DNA of 64,000 nt, taken from NCBI RefSeq assembly GCF_028898945.1, contig NZ_CP118607.1:4574001-4638000 (forward strand), given 5' to 3'. This stretch comes from Pseudomonas sp. PSKL.D1 (GTDB lineage Bacteria > Pseudomonadota > Gammaproteobacteria > Pseudomonadales > Pseudomonadaceae). The notes below the pieces were generated by a model. That model saw only the letters and a program-made list of their open reading frames with translations. It searched no databases and was not told the DNA's origin. How positions within the stretch are numbered: position 1 is the stretch's first letter; the number at the start of each line of letters is the position of its first letter. Both the position numbers and the translations under genes were made by a program. This document shows positions 17,326 through 27,640 of the stretch, one piece after another.

Positions 17326-19812
17326 ATGATCCGTTCCCCCCTGCGCCGCATGATCTTCGGCGCCCTGCGCCGCTTGATGTACGTGTGGGTGCGCTCCGAA
17401 ACCATCAATCAGTCGTCGTTGAGCCTGAAGCTCGACCGCAGCCGCCCGGTGTTCTATGCCCTGCCCTCGCCGTCGCTCACCGACCTGGCCGTGATCGACC
17501 GCGAATGCACCAAGGCGGGGCTGCCGCGCCCGGTGTTGCCCGTGGCCGTGGGTGCGTTGCACGAACCTGCCGCGTTCTTCTACCTCACACCCGACCCGGA
17601 CTGGCTCGGCCGCCAGGACAAGCGCGGCGCACCGCCCACACTGGAGCGCCTGGTCGCGGCGATCAGCCAGCATGCCGAAGAAGACGCCCAGATCATCCCG
17701 GTCAGCGTTTTCTGGGGCCAGACCCCGGCCAGTGAATCGAGCCCCTGGAAACTGCTGTTTGCCGACAGCTGGGCAGTGACCGGGCGTTTGCGCCGTTTGC
17801 TGACCGTACTGGTATTGGGGCGCAAAACCCGCGTGCAGTTCTCTGCGCCAATTCACCTGCGCGAGCTGGTGCAGCACAACAAGGGCCATGAGCGCACCGT
17901 ACGCATGGCGCAACGCCTGATGCGCGTTCACTTTCGCAACCTCAAGACCGCCGTCATCGGCCCGGACATCTCCCACCGGCGCAACCTGGTCAAAGGGCTG
18001 GTCCACGCCCCGATGGTACGCCAGGCCATCGCCGAGGAAGCGCAACGGGAGAACATCCCCCAATCCAAGGCCGAAGCGCAGGCGCTGCGGTACGGCAACG
18101 AGATCGCCTCGGACTACACCTACACCGCCATCCGCTTCCTTGAAGTGGTGCTGAGCTGGTTCTGGAACAAGATCTACGACGGCATCAAGGTCAACCACAT
18201 CGAGCAGGTGCAGGGCATCGCCCCGGGCCACGAAGTGATCTATGTGCCCTGCCACCGCAGCCATATCGACTACTTGCTGCTGTCGTACCTGCTGTTCCGC
18301 AATGGCCTCACCCCGCCGCACATCGCCGCTGGCATCAACCTGAACATGCCGGTGATCGGAGGCTTGCTGCGCCGTGGCGGCGCCTTCTTCATGCGCCGCA
18401 CGTTCAAGGGCAACCCGTTGTACACCGCTGTGTTCAACGAGTACCTGCATACCCTCTTCACCAAAGGCTTCCCGGTGGAGTACTTCGTCGAAGGCGGGCG
18501 TTCGCGCACCGGGCGCATGTTGCAGCCACGCACCGGCATGCTGGCGATCACCTTGCGCAGCTTCCTGCGCTCTTCGCGCACACCGATCGTGTTCGTGCCC
18601 GTGTATATCGGTTATGAGCGGGTGCTGGAAGGCCGCACCTACCTGGGCGAATTGCGCGGGGCCAGCAAGAAGAAGGAGTCGATTTTCGACATCTTCAAGG
18701 TCATCGGTGCGCTGAAACAGCGCTTTGGCCAGGTCTACGTCAACTTCGGCGAGCCTATCCGTTTGGCCGGTTTCCTGGACGAACAGCAACCCGGCTGGCG
18801 CGAACAGCAGCTCGGCCCGCAGTTCCGCCCAGCCTGGCTCAACGATACCACTACCCGCCTGGGCGAAACCGTGGCCCGTCGCCTGAACGAGGCAGCAGCG
18901 GTGAACCCGGTCAACCTGGTGGCATTGGCCCTGCTCTCCACCAGCCGCCTTGCACTGGACGAACGCGCCCTGACCCGCGTACTCGACCTGTACCTGGCGC
19001 TGCTGCGCCAAGTGCCTTACTCCGAGCACACCACCCTGCCGGAAGGCGACGGGCCAGCACTGATCGAGCACGTAAAAGGCATGGCCCTGCTGGCAGAGCA
19101 AAAAGACGCCTTGGGCCGCATCCTGTACCTGGATGAAGCCAACGCTGTGCTGATGACCTACTACCGCAACAACGTGCTGCACATTTTTGCCCTGCCCGCA
19201 CTGCTGGCGAGTTTCTTCCTCAGCAGCTCACGCATGAGCCGCGAGCTGCTCGGCCAGTATGTGCACGCGCTGTACCCATACCTGCAAGCCGAGCTGTTCC
19301 TGCGCTGGACGCCGGAGCAAATGGACGAGGTTATCGACCAGTGGCTGGCCGCTCTGGTAGAGCAGGGTTTGCTGCGCCACGAAAACGACCTCTACCTGCG
19401 CCCCGCCCCAAGTTCGCGGCAGTTCGTGTTGCTGACCCTGCTGGCCCGTGCCATCACCCAGACCTTGCAGCGCTTCTACATGGCCACGTCCTTGCTGCTG
19501 AACAGCGGCCAGCACACGCTCACTGCCGAAGAGCTGGAAGACCTCTGCGTGATGATGGCCCAGCGCCTGTCGATTCTGCATGGCCTGAACGCGCCGGAGT
19601 TCTTCGACAAGACCTTGTTCCGTCACTTCATCCAGACCCTGGTGGAGCAAGGCGTGCTGCGCCCGGGCAGCGACGGCAAGCTGGGTTACCACGACCGGCT
19701 CGGCGAACTGGCCGAAGGTGTGGCCAAGCGCGTGCTGTCTGCCGAGCTGCGCCTTTCGATCCGCCAGGTGGCCCTGCACCGTGAAGACTCACTGGCCACC
19801 GCAGCCATCTAA
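17326..19812 (+). CDS. plsB: Glycerol-3-phosphate 1-O-acyltransferase
   Basis: This membrane-associated enzyme acylates sn-glycerol-3-phosphate at position 1, the first step of phospholipid synthesis. From the ATG at 17326 the product is 828 aa and begins [20 protein letters not shown], the normal pseudomonad start; an upstream TTG-initiated extension of 25 residues lacks support. Acyltransferase blocks are the HX4D motif in [15 protein letters not shown], the [10 protein letters not shown] segment, [10 protein letters not shown], and [11 protein letters not shown]. It is monocistronic-looking, with a strong hairpin after it in the leader of the next gene. Confidence 0.96.
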   Translation: MIRSPLRRMIFGALRRLMYVWVRSETINQSSLSLKLDRSRPVFYALPSPSLTDLAVIDRECTKAGLPRPVLPVAVGALHEPAAFFYLTPDPDWLGRQDKRGAPPTLERLVAAISQHAEEDAQIIPVSVFWGQTPASESSPWKLLFADSWAVTGRLRRLLTVLVLGRKTRVQFSAPIHLRELVQHNKGHERTVRMAQRLMRVHFRNLKTAVIGPDISHRRNLVKGLVHAPMVRQAIAEEAQRENIPQSKAEAQALRYGNEIASDYTYTAIRFLEVVLSWFWNKIYDGIKVNHIEQVQGIAPGHEVIYVPCHRSHIDYLLLSYLLFRNGLTPPHIAAGINLNMPVIGGLLRRGGAFFMRRTFKGNPLYTAVFNEYLHTLFTKGFPVEYFVEGGRSRTGRMLQPRTGMLAITLRSFLRSSRTPIVFVPVYIGYERVLEGRTYLGELRGASKKKESIFDIFKVIGALKQRFGQVYVNFGEPIRLAGFLDEQQPGWREQQLGPQFRPAWLNDTTTRLGETVARRLNEAAAVNPVNLVALALLSTSRLALDERALTRVLDLYLALLRQVPYSEHTTLPEGDGPALIEHVKGMALLAEQKDALGRILYLDEANAVLMTYYRNNVLHIFALPALLASFFLSSSRMSRELLGQYVHALYPYLQAELFLRWTPEQMDEVIDQWLAALVEQGLLRHENDLYLRPAPSSRQFVLLTLLARAITQTLQRFYMATSLLLNSGQHTLTAEELEDLCVMMAQRLSILHGLNAPEFFDKTLFRHFIQTLVEQGVLRPGSDGKLGYHDRLGELAEGVAKRVLSAELRLSIRQVALHREDSLATAAI

Positions 19813-19841
19813 GGCTTCATCGTAAAAGAAAATCCGCTAAA

Positions 19842-19876
19842 GTCCGTGGGGTTGGCCACAAGCCAACGCCACGGAC
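19842..19876 (+). promoter_or_regulatory. Strong hairpin just upstream of a lipoprotein ribosome-binding site
   Basis: Arms of 15 nt (GTCCGTGGGGTTGGC with GCCAACGCCACGGAC, one mismatch) and a CACAA loop end only a few bases before the GGAG of the next gene. No T run follows, so it is not a classical terminator for plsB. It could terminate plsB in a factor-dependent way or control access to the ribosome-binding site of the lipoprotein gene. Confidence 0.6.
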
Positions 19877-19888
19877 ACCGGAGATTCC

Positions 19889-20287
19889 ATGAAAAAGCTC
19901 TTTATGCTGTGTTGCGCATCCCTGCTCGCAGCCTGTTCCAGCCACACCCCGTCCAGCCAGGCCAGCCTGGAGGGCGAGGTCTATTACCTGCAGCGCATCG
20001 CCTTGCCACCGGCCGCCACGCTCAGCGTGGAGTTGCAGGACGTGTCGCTGATGGACGCCCCCGCCGTGACCCTGGCCCGCCAGGCCGGCCCGGTCAAAGG
20101 CAATGTGCCGCTGCCGTTCCACCTCAGCTACGACCCGGCCCAGGTCAAACCCGGCCACCGCTATGCGGTCAGTGCGCGCATTGAGCTGGACGGCAAGTTG
20201 CTGTTCATCAACACCGAGCACCACGGGGTCAAGCTGGACGGCACCGACCCGCAACCTGTGCGGGTCAAAGTCGATTCGGTTCGCTGA
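19889..20287 (+). CDS. YbaY-family lipoprotein
   Basis: This 132-aa protein has a lipoprotein signal peptide, MKKLFMLCCASLLAACSS, with lipobox LAAC, so it is lipid-anchored at the cell surface or periplasmic face. The mature part matches the YbaY/META-like type III secretion-pilotin-fold family: VYYLQRIALPPAATLSVELQDVSLMD and the core IPFHLSYDP-like segment. Family members are widespread and of unclear function. GGAG lies 5 nt before ATG. It is followed 33 nt later by a DUF4197 gene on the same strand, probably co-transcribed. Confidence 0.85.
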   Translation: MKKLFMLCCASLLAACSSHTPSSQASLEGEVYYLQRIALPPAATLSVELQDVSLMDAPAVTLARQAGPVKGNVPLPFHLSYDPAQVKPGHRYAVSARIELDGKLLFINTEHHGVKLDGTDPQPVRVKVDSVR

Positions 20288-20320
20288 TTCCCGCCAACAC
20301 CTGTTCAAAAGGAATGCTTG

Positions 20321-21007
20321 ATGATTCGCTCCTCCCTGCGCTTCACCACCCTGTGCGCCGGCCTGCTGCTGTCGGCCAGTGCCCTGGCCCTGTCGCTCGG
20401 CGACCTGAGCCAGAAAGACGCCACCGGCGGCCTCAAGGACGCCCTCACCCAAGGTGCCCAGTTGGCCGTGAAGCAACTGAGCACTCCGGGCGGCTTCAGC
20501 AACAACCCCGACGTGCGCATCGAACTGCCGGGCAACCTCGGCAAAGCGGCCAAGGCCATGAAAATGTTCGGCAAGGGTGATCAGGTCGACGCCCTGGAAA
20601 CCAGCATGAACAAAGCCGCCGAAGCGGCCGTGCCGCAAGCCCAGGCGATTTTGGTGGATGCGGTGAAGAACATGAGCGTGACCGATGCCAAAGGCATCCT
20701 CAGCGGCGGTGACGACTCGGCTACCCAGTACCTGAACAAGAGCAGCCGCGAGCAGATCCGCGCCAAGTTCCTGCCCATCGTCAAGCAAGCCACCGACAAG
20801 GTGGGCGTGGCTCAGCAGTACAACGCGTTTGCAGGCCAGGCCAAAGGCCTTGGGCTGATCAAGGATGACGCCAACATCGAGAACTACGTGACCGAGAAGG
20901 CGCTGGACGGCCTGTTCGAGATGATTGCCAAGCAGGAACAGAGCATTCGTCAGAACCCTGCCGAAGCAGCTACCAGCCTGGCCAAGAAGGTGTTTGGGGC
21001 GCTTTGA
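20321..21007 (+). CDS. DUF4197-domain exported protein
   Basis: A 228-aa protein with an N-terminal signal peptide (MIRSSLRFTTLCAGLLLSAS, cleavage after ALA) and a DUF4197 domain covering the rest: GLKDALTQGAQLAVKQL, IELPGNLGKAAKAMKMFG, SVTDAKGILSGGDDSATQY and the C-terminal LDGLFEMIAKQE. The function is unknown; the export signal places it in the periplasm. The ATG at 20321 has AAAAGGA at a normal distance; the preceding TTG is not needed. It probably forms a two-gene unit with the YbaY-type lipoprotein. Confidence 0.87.
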   Translation: MIRSSLRFTTLCAGLLLSASALALSLGDLSQKDATGGLKDALTQGAQLAVKQLSTPGGFSNNPDVRIELPGNLGKAAKAMKMFGKGDQVDALETSMNKAAEAAVPQAQAILVDAVKNMSVTDAKGILSGGDDSATQYLNKSSREQIRAKFLPIVKQATDKVGVAQQYNAFAGQAKGLGLIKDDANIENYVTEKALDGLFEMIAKQEQSIRQNPAEAATSLAKKVFGAL

Positions 21008-21054
21008 TGCCCAACGCTCCTACAGGAATAACGCGGCCCCGATCGCGAATGTCT

Positions 21055-24000
21055 TCAGCCTTTCTTCACCCTGAACCACGCCGCATACAACGCCGGCAAA
21101 AACAGCAACGTCAGCACCGTCGCCACGATCAACCCACCCATGATCGCCACCGCCATCGGCCCATAGAACACGCTACGCGACAGCGGAATCATCGCCAGCA
21201 CCGCCGCCAACGCCGTCAGCACGATCGGCCGGAAGCGCCGCACCGTGGCCTCGATGATCGCCTGCCAGCGGTCCAGCCCCGACGCGATGTCCTGCTCGAT
21301 CTGGTCCACCAGAATCACCGAGTTACGCATGATCATGCCCGCAAGGGCAATGGTCCCGAGCATGGCCACGAAACCGAACGGCTGGCGGAACACCAGCAGG
21401 AACAACGTCACGCCAATCAGCCCCAACGGCGCGGTAAGGAACACCATCACCGTGCGCGAGAAGCTGCGCAGCTGAATCATCAACAAACTAAGCACCACCA
21501 CGATGAACAGTGGCATGCCCGCGTTGACGGACTTCTGCCCGCGCTCGGAGTCTTCCACCGTACCGCCCACTTCCAGCAGGTAGCCATCGGGCAGGTTGGC
21601 CTTGATCTCGCTCAGGGTCGGCTCGATCTGGCGAATCAGTGTGGCCGGTTGCTCCTTGTCGTAGATGTCAGCACGCACGGTCACGGTCGGCAGCCGGTTG
21701 CGGTGCCAGATGATGCCCTCTTCAAAGCCGTACTCAAGGGTCGCCACCTGGGACAGTGCCACGCTCTGGCCGTTGTCGGTCGGCAAGGCGAGGCTGGCGA
21801 GGTTACCCAGTTCGCTGCGTTCCTGTTGGGTACCGCGCAACAGGATTTCGATCAGCTCGTTGTCCTCGCGGTACTGGCTGACTGTGGTGCCTGTCAGCGA
21901 ACTCTGCAGGAAGCTCGACAGGTGCGCCGTGCTCACGCCAAGGGCGCGGGCTCGATCCTGGTCGATTTCCAGGAACACCGCTTTGCTCGGCTCCTCCCAG
22001 TCCAGGTGCACGTTTACCACGTGTGGGTTTTCGCGAACCTTGTTCGCCACTTCACGGGCCAGGGCACGCGCCTTTTCGATGTGCTCGCCGGTGACGCGGA
22101 ACTGCACCGGGTAGCCCACGGGTGGGCCGTTTTCCAGGCGGGTGACCCGGGCGCGCAGGTCAGGGAACTGCTGGTCCATGGTGTCGATCAGCCAACTGCG
22201 CAGGCGCTCGCGGTCTTCCATCGACTTGGCCAGCACCACGAACTGGGCAAAGCTGGCAGCAGGCAGTTGCTGGTCCAGCGGCAGGTAAAAGCGCGGCGAA
22301 CCAGTGCCCACATATGCCACGTAGTTGTCGATGCCATCCTGCTGCTTGAGCAAGGCTTCGAGCTTTTTCACCCGTTCGGCGGTGTTGGCCAGCGAGGCGC
22401 CTTCAGCCAGCTTCAAGTCGACCATCAGCTCAGGCCGTCCGGACGCCGGGAAAAACTGCTGCGGCACGAAACGGAACAACAGGATGCTGCCTACAAACGC
22501 TGCGATGGTCAGCAGGATGACCGTTTTGCGTCGCCGCACACACCACTCCACCACCCGGCGCACCCGCTGGTAGAACGGCGTGGCATACGGGTCTGGCGCG
22601 TGCCCGTCGCGGCCATGGCGTGCGGCGTGCAACTTGGCAAGGTCTGGCAGCAAGCGTTCGCCCAGGTACGGCACGAATACCACCGCCGCGACCCAGGACG
22701 TCAGCAGCGCAATGGTCACCACCTGGAAAATCGACCGGGTGTACTCGCCCGTGCTCGACGCCGCCGTGGCAATGGGCAAAAAACCGGCCGCGGTAATCAA
22801 CGTACCGGTGAGCATCGGGAAGGCCGTGCTGCTCCAGGCATAACTGGCAGCCTTGAGCCGGTCAAACCCCTGCTCCATCTTGATTGCCATCATTTCCACG
22901 GCAATGATGGCGTCGTCCACGAGCAAGCCCAGAGCCAGCACCAGCGCGCCCAGCGAGATCTTGTGCAGGCCGATGCCGAAGTAGTGCATGGCGGCGAAGG
23001 TCATGGCCAGCACCAGCGGGATGACCAACGCCACCACCAGGCCGGTGCGCAGGCCCAGGGAGAAGAAGCTCACCAGCAGCACGATGACCAGTGCCTCGAC
23101 CAGCACCTGCACGAACTCGCCCACTCCAGCCTTCACTGCTGCCGGCTGGTCGGACACCTTGCGCAGCTCCATGCCGGCTGGCAGGTTGTGCGACAAGCGC
23201 TCGAACTCGCCCTCCAGCGCCTTGCCCAGCACCAGAATGTCACCGCCGTCCTTCATCGATACCGCAAGGCCAATGGCATCTTCGCCCATGAAGCGCATGC
23301 GCGGCGCGGGTGGGTCGTTGAAGCCGCGGTGCACGTCGGCCACGTCGCCAATGCGGAAGGTGCGGTCACCCACGCGGATGGGGAACTGACGGATCTGCTC
23401 GACACTGTCGAAACGCCCGCTGACCCGCAACTGCAGCCGCTCGCTGGGGGTTTCGAAGAACCCGGCGGTGCTCACCGCGTTCTGCTCGCGCAGCGCCTGC
23501 TGCACGGCCTCCAGCGGCACACCCAGGGTGGCCAGCTTGAGGTTGGACAGCTCGATCCAGATCTTCTCATCCTGCAGGCCGATCAGCTCCACCTTGCCCA
23601 CATCCTTGACCCGCTGCAGCTGGATCTGGATGCGGTCGGCGTAATCCTTGAGCACGGCGTAGTCAAAACCGGCCCCGGTCAGCGCGTAGATATTGCCGAA
23701 CGTGGTGCCGAACTCGTCGTTGAAGAACGGCCCCTGGATTTCCGGTGGCAGGGTATGGCGAATGTCGGCGACCTTCTTGCGGATCTGGTACCACAGCTCC
23801 GGGATGTCCTTGGAATGCAGCGAATCGCGGGCCATGAACGTGACTTGCGACTCGCCCGGCCGTGAGAACGAGACAATCTTCTCGTACTCGCCGGTTTCCA
23901 TGAGTTTCTTCTCGATACGTTCGGTAACCTGGCGCGACACCTCTTCAGCCGTGGCCCCCGGCCACAGGGTGCGAATGACCATGGCCTTGAAGGTAAAGGG

Positions 24001-24120
24001 CGGGTCTTCGCTCTGGCCCAGCTTGGTGTAGGACATGGCGCCAATGGCGGCCAGCAGGATCATCAGGAACAGTACGATCTGGCGATTGCGCAGCGCCCAG
24101 GCGGAAAGGTTGAAACCCAT
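21055..24120 (-). CDS. RND efflux transporter, inner-membrane permease
   Basis: A 1021-aa proton-driven RND pump with 12 transmembrane helices in two repeats. The first helix follows MGFNLSAWALRNRQIVLFLM. The proton-relay aspartate pair is in LGLLVDDAIIAVEMM (TM4), and the second half has the symmetrical GTIALAGMIMRNSVILVDQI. The GQSEDPPFTFKAM segment is typical of the AcrB-related branch with short periplasmic loops, often exporting biocides or host-derived compounds. It is 6 nt downstream of the adaptor gene, no outer-membrane gene is adjacent, and the TetR gene upstream is divergent. Substrates cannot be predicted. Confidence 0.93.
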   Translation of the reverse strand: MGFNLSAWALRNRQIVLFLMILLAAIGAMSYTKLGQSEDPPFTFKAMVIRTLWPGATAEEVSRQVTERIEKKLMETGEYEKIVSFSRPGESQVTFMARDSLHSKDIPELWYQIRKKVADIRHTLPPEIQGPFFNDEFGTTFGNIYALTGAGFDYAVLKDYADRIQIQLQRVKDVGKVELIGLQDEKIWIELSNLKLATLGVPLEAVQQALREQNAVSTAGFFETPSERLQLRVSGRFDSVEQIRQFPIRVGDRTFRIGDVADVHRGFNDPPAPRMRFMGEDAIGLAVSMKDGGDILVLGKALEGEFERLSHNLPAGMELRKVSDQPAAVKAGVGEFVQVLVEALVIVLLVSFFSLGLRTGLVVALVIPLVLAMTFAAMHYFGIGLHKISLGALVLALGLLVDDAIIAVEMMAIKMEQGFDRLKAASYAWSSTAFPMLTGTLITAAGFLPIATAASSTGEYTRSIFQVVTIALLTSWVAAVVFVPYLGERLLPDLAKLHAARHGRDGHAPDPYATPFYQRVRRVVEWCVRRRKTVILLTIAAFVGSILLFRFVPQQFFPASGRPELMVDLKLAEGASLANTAERVKKLEALLKQQDGIDNYVAYVGTGSPRFYLPLDQQLPAASFAQFVVLAKSMEDRERLRSWLIDTMDQQFPDLRARVTRLENGPPVGYPVQFRVTGEHIEKARALAREVANKVRENPHVVNVHLDWEEPSKAVFLEIDQDRARALGVSTAHLSSFLQSSLTGTTVSQYREDNELIEILLRGTQQERSELGNLASLALPTDNGQSVALSQVATLEYGFEEGIIWHRNRLPTVTVRADIYDKEQPATLIRQIEPTLSEIKANLPDGYLLEVGGTVEDSERGQKSVNAGMPLFIVVVLSLLMIQLRSFSRTVMVFLTAPLGLIGVTLFLLVFRQPFGFVAMLGTIALAGMIMRNSVILVDQIEQDIASGLDRWQAIIEATVRRFRPIVLTALAAVLAMIPLSRSVFYGPMAVAIMGGLIVATVLTLLFLPALYAAWFRVKKG

Positions 24121-24126
24121 CAGGAC

Positions 24127-25227
24127 TTACTCCTTGGCCGTCAGGTTCACTACACGGTTGGTGCGGTCCACGGGCCGCACCTGCTGGCCCTCGCGCAGCA
24201 CATGGCCACCGGCGGCAACCACCCAGTCACCCGCGTTCAGGCCCTCAAGCACCGGCACCGTTTCAGCACCATAAGCCCCCAGGCGCACCGCCGCCCGCTC
24301 CAGGCGGCTGTCCTGCGTTACCCGCCACACATAGGCCTGGCCGTTTTCCGCGGTAACCGCCGACAACGGCACCGCCAGCGGGATCACCCCGTCATGGGCA
24401 ATGAACACACGGGCGCTCTGGCCCAGTTCGGCCGGCACTTTGGCCGAGGTGAAGGTGATACGCGCAGCGAAGGTACGCGATCGCGGGTCGGCGGCGGGCG
24501 ACAACTCGCGAATGCGCCCCTGGAACCGTTCGTTGGGGTGCGACCACAGCTCGACGCTGACCGGCTGCCCCACGGCAAAGCGGGCGAACTGCTGCTCCGG
24601 CAGGCCGATGAGCACCTCGCGCTCGCCATCGGCGGCCAGGGTAAACACCGTCTGCCCCGCCGCCACCACTTGCCCGACCTCGACCTGACGCTTGGCGATC
24701 ACGCCCGCCTGCGGCGAACGCAGCACGGCGTACTCGGCCTGGTTGCCGGCCACGTCGAATTCGGCCTTGGCCTGCTTCAGGCGGGCCAGGCCGGCGCGGT
24801 ACAGGTTTTCGGCATTGTCGTACTGGGAGTGGCTGACCATCTGCTTGTCCAGCAGCTTCTGGTAGCGGTCACGTTCGGCGCGCACCAGTGCCAGGTTCGC
24901 CTCGGCGGCGGCCACCTGGGCACGGTTGGCTTCCAGTTGCAGGCGTACGTCCTGCGGGTCCAGTTCAGCCAGCGGTTGGTCGGCCTTGACCCGTTGCCCT
25001 TCCTCGACCAGCCGCTTGCTGACCTTGCCGGCGATGCGGAAGGCCAGGTCCGGCTCGAAGCGCGCACGCACTTCGCCCGGGTAGCTGTCGGCAGCAGCTT
25101 CAGCCGGCTGCGGCTGCACCACCAGCGCCGGGCGCGGCGCGGCGGGCGGGGCGGCTTCCTGGCCGCAGCCTGCCAGCAACAACGCAGCAGTGGCAGACAG
25201 GGCGAGGGTCAAGGCATGACGCAACAT
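24127..25227 (-). CDS. RND efflux periplasmic adaptor (membrane fusion protein, lipoprotein)
   Basis: This is the adaptor subunit connecting the RND pump to an outer-membrane channel. It is 366 aa from the ATG at 25227, which has AAAGGA 6 nt upstream. The signal peptide MLRHALTLALSATAALLLAG ends in a lipobox (LAGC), so the protein is lipid-anchored. The adaptor hairpin and lipoyl domains are visible: GKVSKRLVEEGQRVKADQPL, a long coiled-coil region (QVAAAEANLALVRAERDRYQ), VLRSPQAGVIAKRQVEVGQ, and a beta-barrel segment. It is the first gene of the efflux operon; an inverted-repeat operator lies just upstream. Confidence 0.93.
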   Translation of the reverse strand: MLRHALTLALSATAALLLAGCGQEAAPPAAPRPALVVQPQPAEAAADSYPGEVRARFEPDLAFRIAGKVSKRLVEEGQRVKADQPLAELDPQDVRLQLEANRAQVAAAEANLALVRAERDRYQKLLDKQMVSHSQYDNAENLYRAGLARLKQAKAEFDVAGNQAEYAVLRSPQAGVIAKRQVEVGQVVAAGQTVFTLAADGEREVLIGLPEQQFARFAVGQPVSVELWSHPNERFQGRIRELSPAADPRSRTFAARITFTSAKVPAELGQSARVFIAHDGVIPLAVPLSAVTAENGQAYVWRVTQDSRLERAAVRLGAYGAETVPVLEGLNAGDWVVAAGGHVLREGQQVRPVDRTNRVVNLTAKE

Positions 25228-25253
25228 GATGAATCCTTTCGCGGTGTGCACAA

Positions 25254-25281
25254 TTAATATTTATACTGGCGAGTATATTAA
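25254..25281. promoter_or_regulatory. Inverted-repeat operator between the efflux operon and its TetR gene
   Basis: Two nested inverted repeats lie in the divergent spacer: TTAATAT...ATATTAA (25254-25260 and 25275-25281) and TATACT-GGCG-AGTATA (25262-25277). A 20-30 bp AT-rich palindrome at this position is the usual TetR repressor site. It sits about 30-50 nt upstream of the adaptor start, where its promoter should be. Confidence 0.75.
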
Positions 25282-25383
25282 GTCAGGGAACCGATGCCGG
25301 GAAGCCAGCGTCGGAAAGAAAATCGACATTAACGAAGGGACGCTCGTTAAGATGGGCGCCCCCTCAAACAGATACGGATTCCA

Positions 25384-26013
25384 ATGCCCAACGACGCACC
25401 CATCGGCCCCGGTCGGCCCAAGGACCTGGCCAAGCGCGAGGCCATCCTCGAAGCCGCCAAGTCGCTGTTTCTCAGCCTTGGCTATGCCAACACCAGCATG
25501 GATGCGGTCGCTGCGGCGGCAGGTGTTTCAAAACTCACGGTCTACAGCCACTTCAACGACAAGCAGACGCTGTTCACCTCGGCGGTGATGGCGACCTGCC
25601 AAAACCAGTTGCCCGACCTGATGTTCGAGTACCCCGAGGGCGTACCCGTCGAGGACGTGCTGCTCAACATCGCCCGTGGCTTCCAGGCGCTGATCAGCAG
25701 TGACGAGGCGGTAAAGCTGAGCCGATTGATCATGGCACTGGGCAGCCAGGACCCGAGCTTTGGCGAGTTTTTCTACGAGGCCGGCCCCAAGCGGGTACTG
25801 GCGGGCATGGAGGCGCTGCTGCGCGGGGTGAATGAGCGGGGGTTGCTGAGGATCGACAACCCGTTGCGCGCGGCCGAGCATTTCTTCTGTTTGGTCAAGG
25901 GAGCGCCGGATTACCGGTTGCTGCTTGGCTGTGCCGGGCCGCTGGAGGGGGATGAAGCGGAGGCGCATGTGCGCGAGGTGGTGGGGGTATTCGTGCGGGC
26001 GTTTCAGGCCTGA
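25384..26013 (+). CDS. TetR-family repressor of the RND efflux operon
   Basis: A 209-aa one-component regulator. The N-terminal helix-turn-helix is in KREAILEAAKSLFLSLGYAN and MDAVAAAAGVSKLTVYSHFN (about residues 15-60). The C-terminal ligand-binding half is helical and contains the AcrR-type AefR-like segment ALGSQDPSFGEFFYEAG. It is divergent from the adaptor-permease operon with a palindromic operator between them, so local repression relieved by a pump substrate is the likely mechanism. A composite REP element follows the gene. Confidence 0.9.
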   Translation: MPNDAPIGPGRPKDLAKREAILEAAKSLFLSLGYANTSMDAVAAAAGVSKLTVYSHFNDKQTLFTSAVMATCQNQLPDLMFEYPEGVPVEDVLLNIARGFQALISSDEAVKLSRLIMALGSQDPSFGEFFYEAGPKRVLAGMEALLRGVNERGLLRIDNPLRAAEHFFCLVKGAPDYRLLLGCAGPLEGDEAEAHVREVVGVFVRAFQA

Positions 26014-26036
26014 ACCATTGCGCCGGTCTACGTTTG

Positions 26037-26121
26037 TGTAGGAGCGGATTCATCCGCGATCACCGGCACAGCCGGTGCCATGCACCGCACCGCCTGCATC
26101 GCGGCTGAAGCCGCTCCTACA
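26037..26121. repeat. 85-bp composite REP element, opposite orientation to the one at 10691
   Basis: The same design as at 10691-10775: two 23-nt REP arms around a 39-nt centre with hairpin CACCGGC-ACA-GCCGGTG. Read on the complementary strand, the other element's centre matches this one at 32 of 39 positions. It lies between the convergent TetR and rsmJ genes. Confidence 0.9.
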
Positions 26122-26139
26122 CCGCACAGATCAGCGCAC

Positions 26140-26943
<804 letters not shown>

Positions 26944-27017
26944 TTAATGAACGGCCAACCTCGGCCGATACAGGCAATATCCCGCTATTCTGCCAGAGCA
27001 CAACGCGCGCGACTGCC

Positions 27018-27638
27018 ATGACAGATACTCTTCCCATCGGTTTGACCTACCTGTCGCCTGTCGGCAACTACGGTCGGCAGAATACCCAGGCACTGGGTGG
27101 CGTCAGCCACCTGTGGCAGGATTTCTTCGCCCGCGCCATGGCCGAGCAGCAGGCCGAGGCACCCGATGCGGTCAGCCAGGCGCTGGTGCAGTACGACAAG
27201 GAAAGCGGCGAACCGACGGGCGGGGCCAAGGCCCTGGCACTGATCGAGACGCAACGTGCCTGCGCCGTGCACGATACCGAAGTGATCCCGCCCGAGCCGC
27301 TGTTTCTGCCCAAGGCCGAACTTGAAGCGAGCCTGCTGGAGCCAGCACCAGAGCCTTACAGCGCCGCCGACATGATCCAGCAGCAGCGTCAGCTGGACAT
27401 CAGCAACAGCTGGCTGCGCCCGGTGGTGATGAGCCAGGGCCACCCAGCCCCGGAACCTGGCCCGGCCCCCTCCCCGCGCCCGCTGCACCTGCCGATTGCC
27501 GAATTTGAAATGGACTTGCTGGACCCGGCGCCCGAACCATTCGATGAAGCGACCATGGCCAAGCAGCAAAACGATCTGGAATTCGACATGCACTGGGCCC
27601 GCCCGGTGGTACTGAACAACGTTCGCGTCCACGCCTGA
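27018..27638 (+). CDS. Pseudomonas-type protein with an internal 46-residue duplication
   Basis: A 206-aa protein I cannot assign to a named family. Residues from about 94 and from about 156 hold two gap-free copies of a 46-residue unit, starting LFLPKAELEASLLEPAPEPY and LHLPIAEFEMDLLDPAPEPF; 23 of 46 positions are identical, including WLRPVV/WARPVV at the end. A proline-rich linker (PAPEPGPAPSPRP) joins them. The N-terminal part (LGGVSHLWQDFFARAMAEQQ) is unrelated. There is no signal peptide or membrane segment. Its end abuts the convergent extensin-like gene by 2 nt. Confidence 0.78.
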   Translation: MTDTLPIGLTYLSPVGNYGRQNTQALGGVSHLWQDFFARAMAEQQAEAPDAVSQALVQYDKESGEPTGGAKALALIETQRACAVHDTEVIPPEPLFLPKAELEASLLEPAPEPYSAADMIQQQRQLDISNSWLRPVVMSQGHPAPEPGPAPSPRPLHLPIAEFEMDLLDPAPEPFDEATMAKQQNDLEFDMHWARPVVLNNVRVHA

Positions 27639-27640
27639 CT

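Noticed and set aside
17278..19182. A 634-residue open frame opposite plsB
   Set aside because: Same shadow pattern; plsB motifs are intact on the other strand.
21004..23865. A 953-residue open frame on the + strand opposite the RND permease
   Set aside because: It is rich in His, Arg and Gln as expected from the reverse frame of a GC-rich gene, has no family motif, and the minus-strand frame encodes a full RND transporter.
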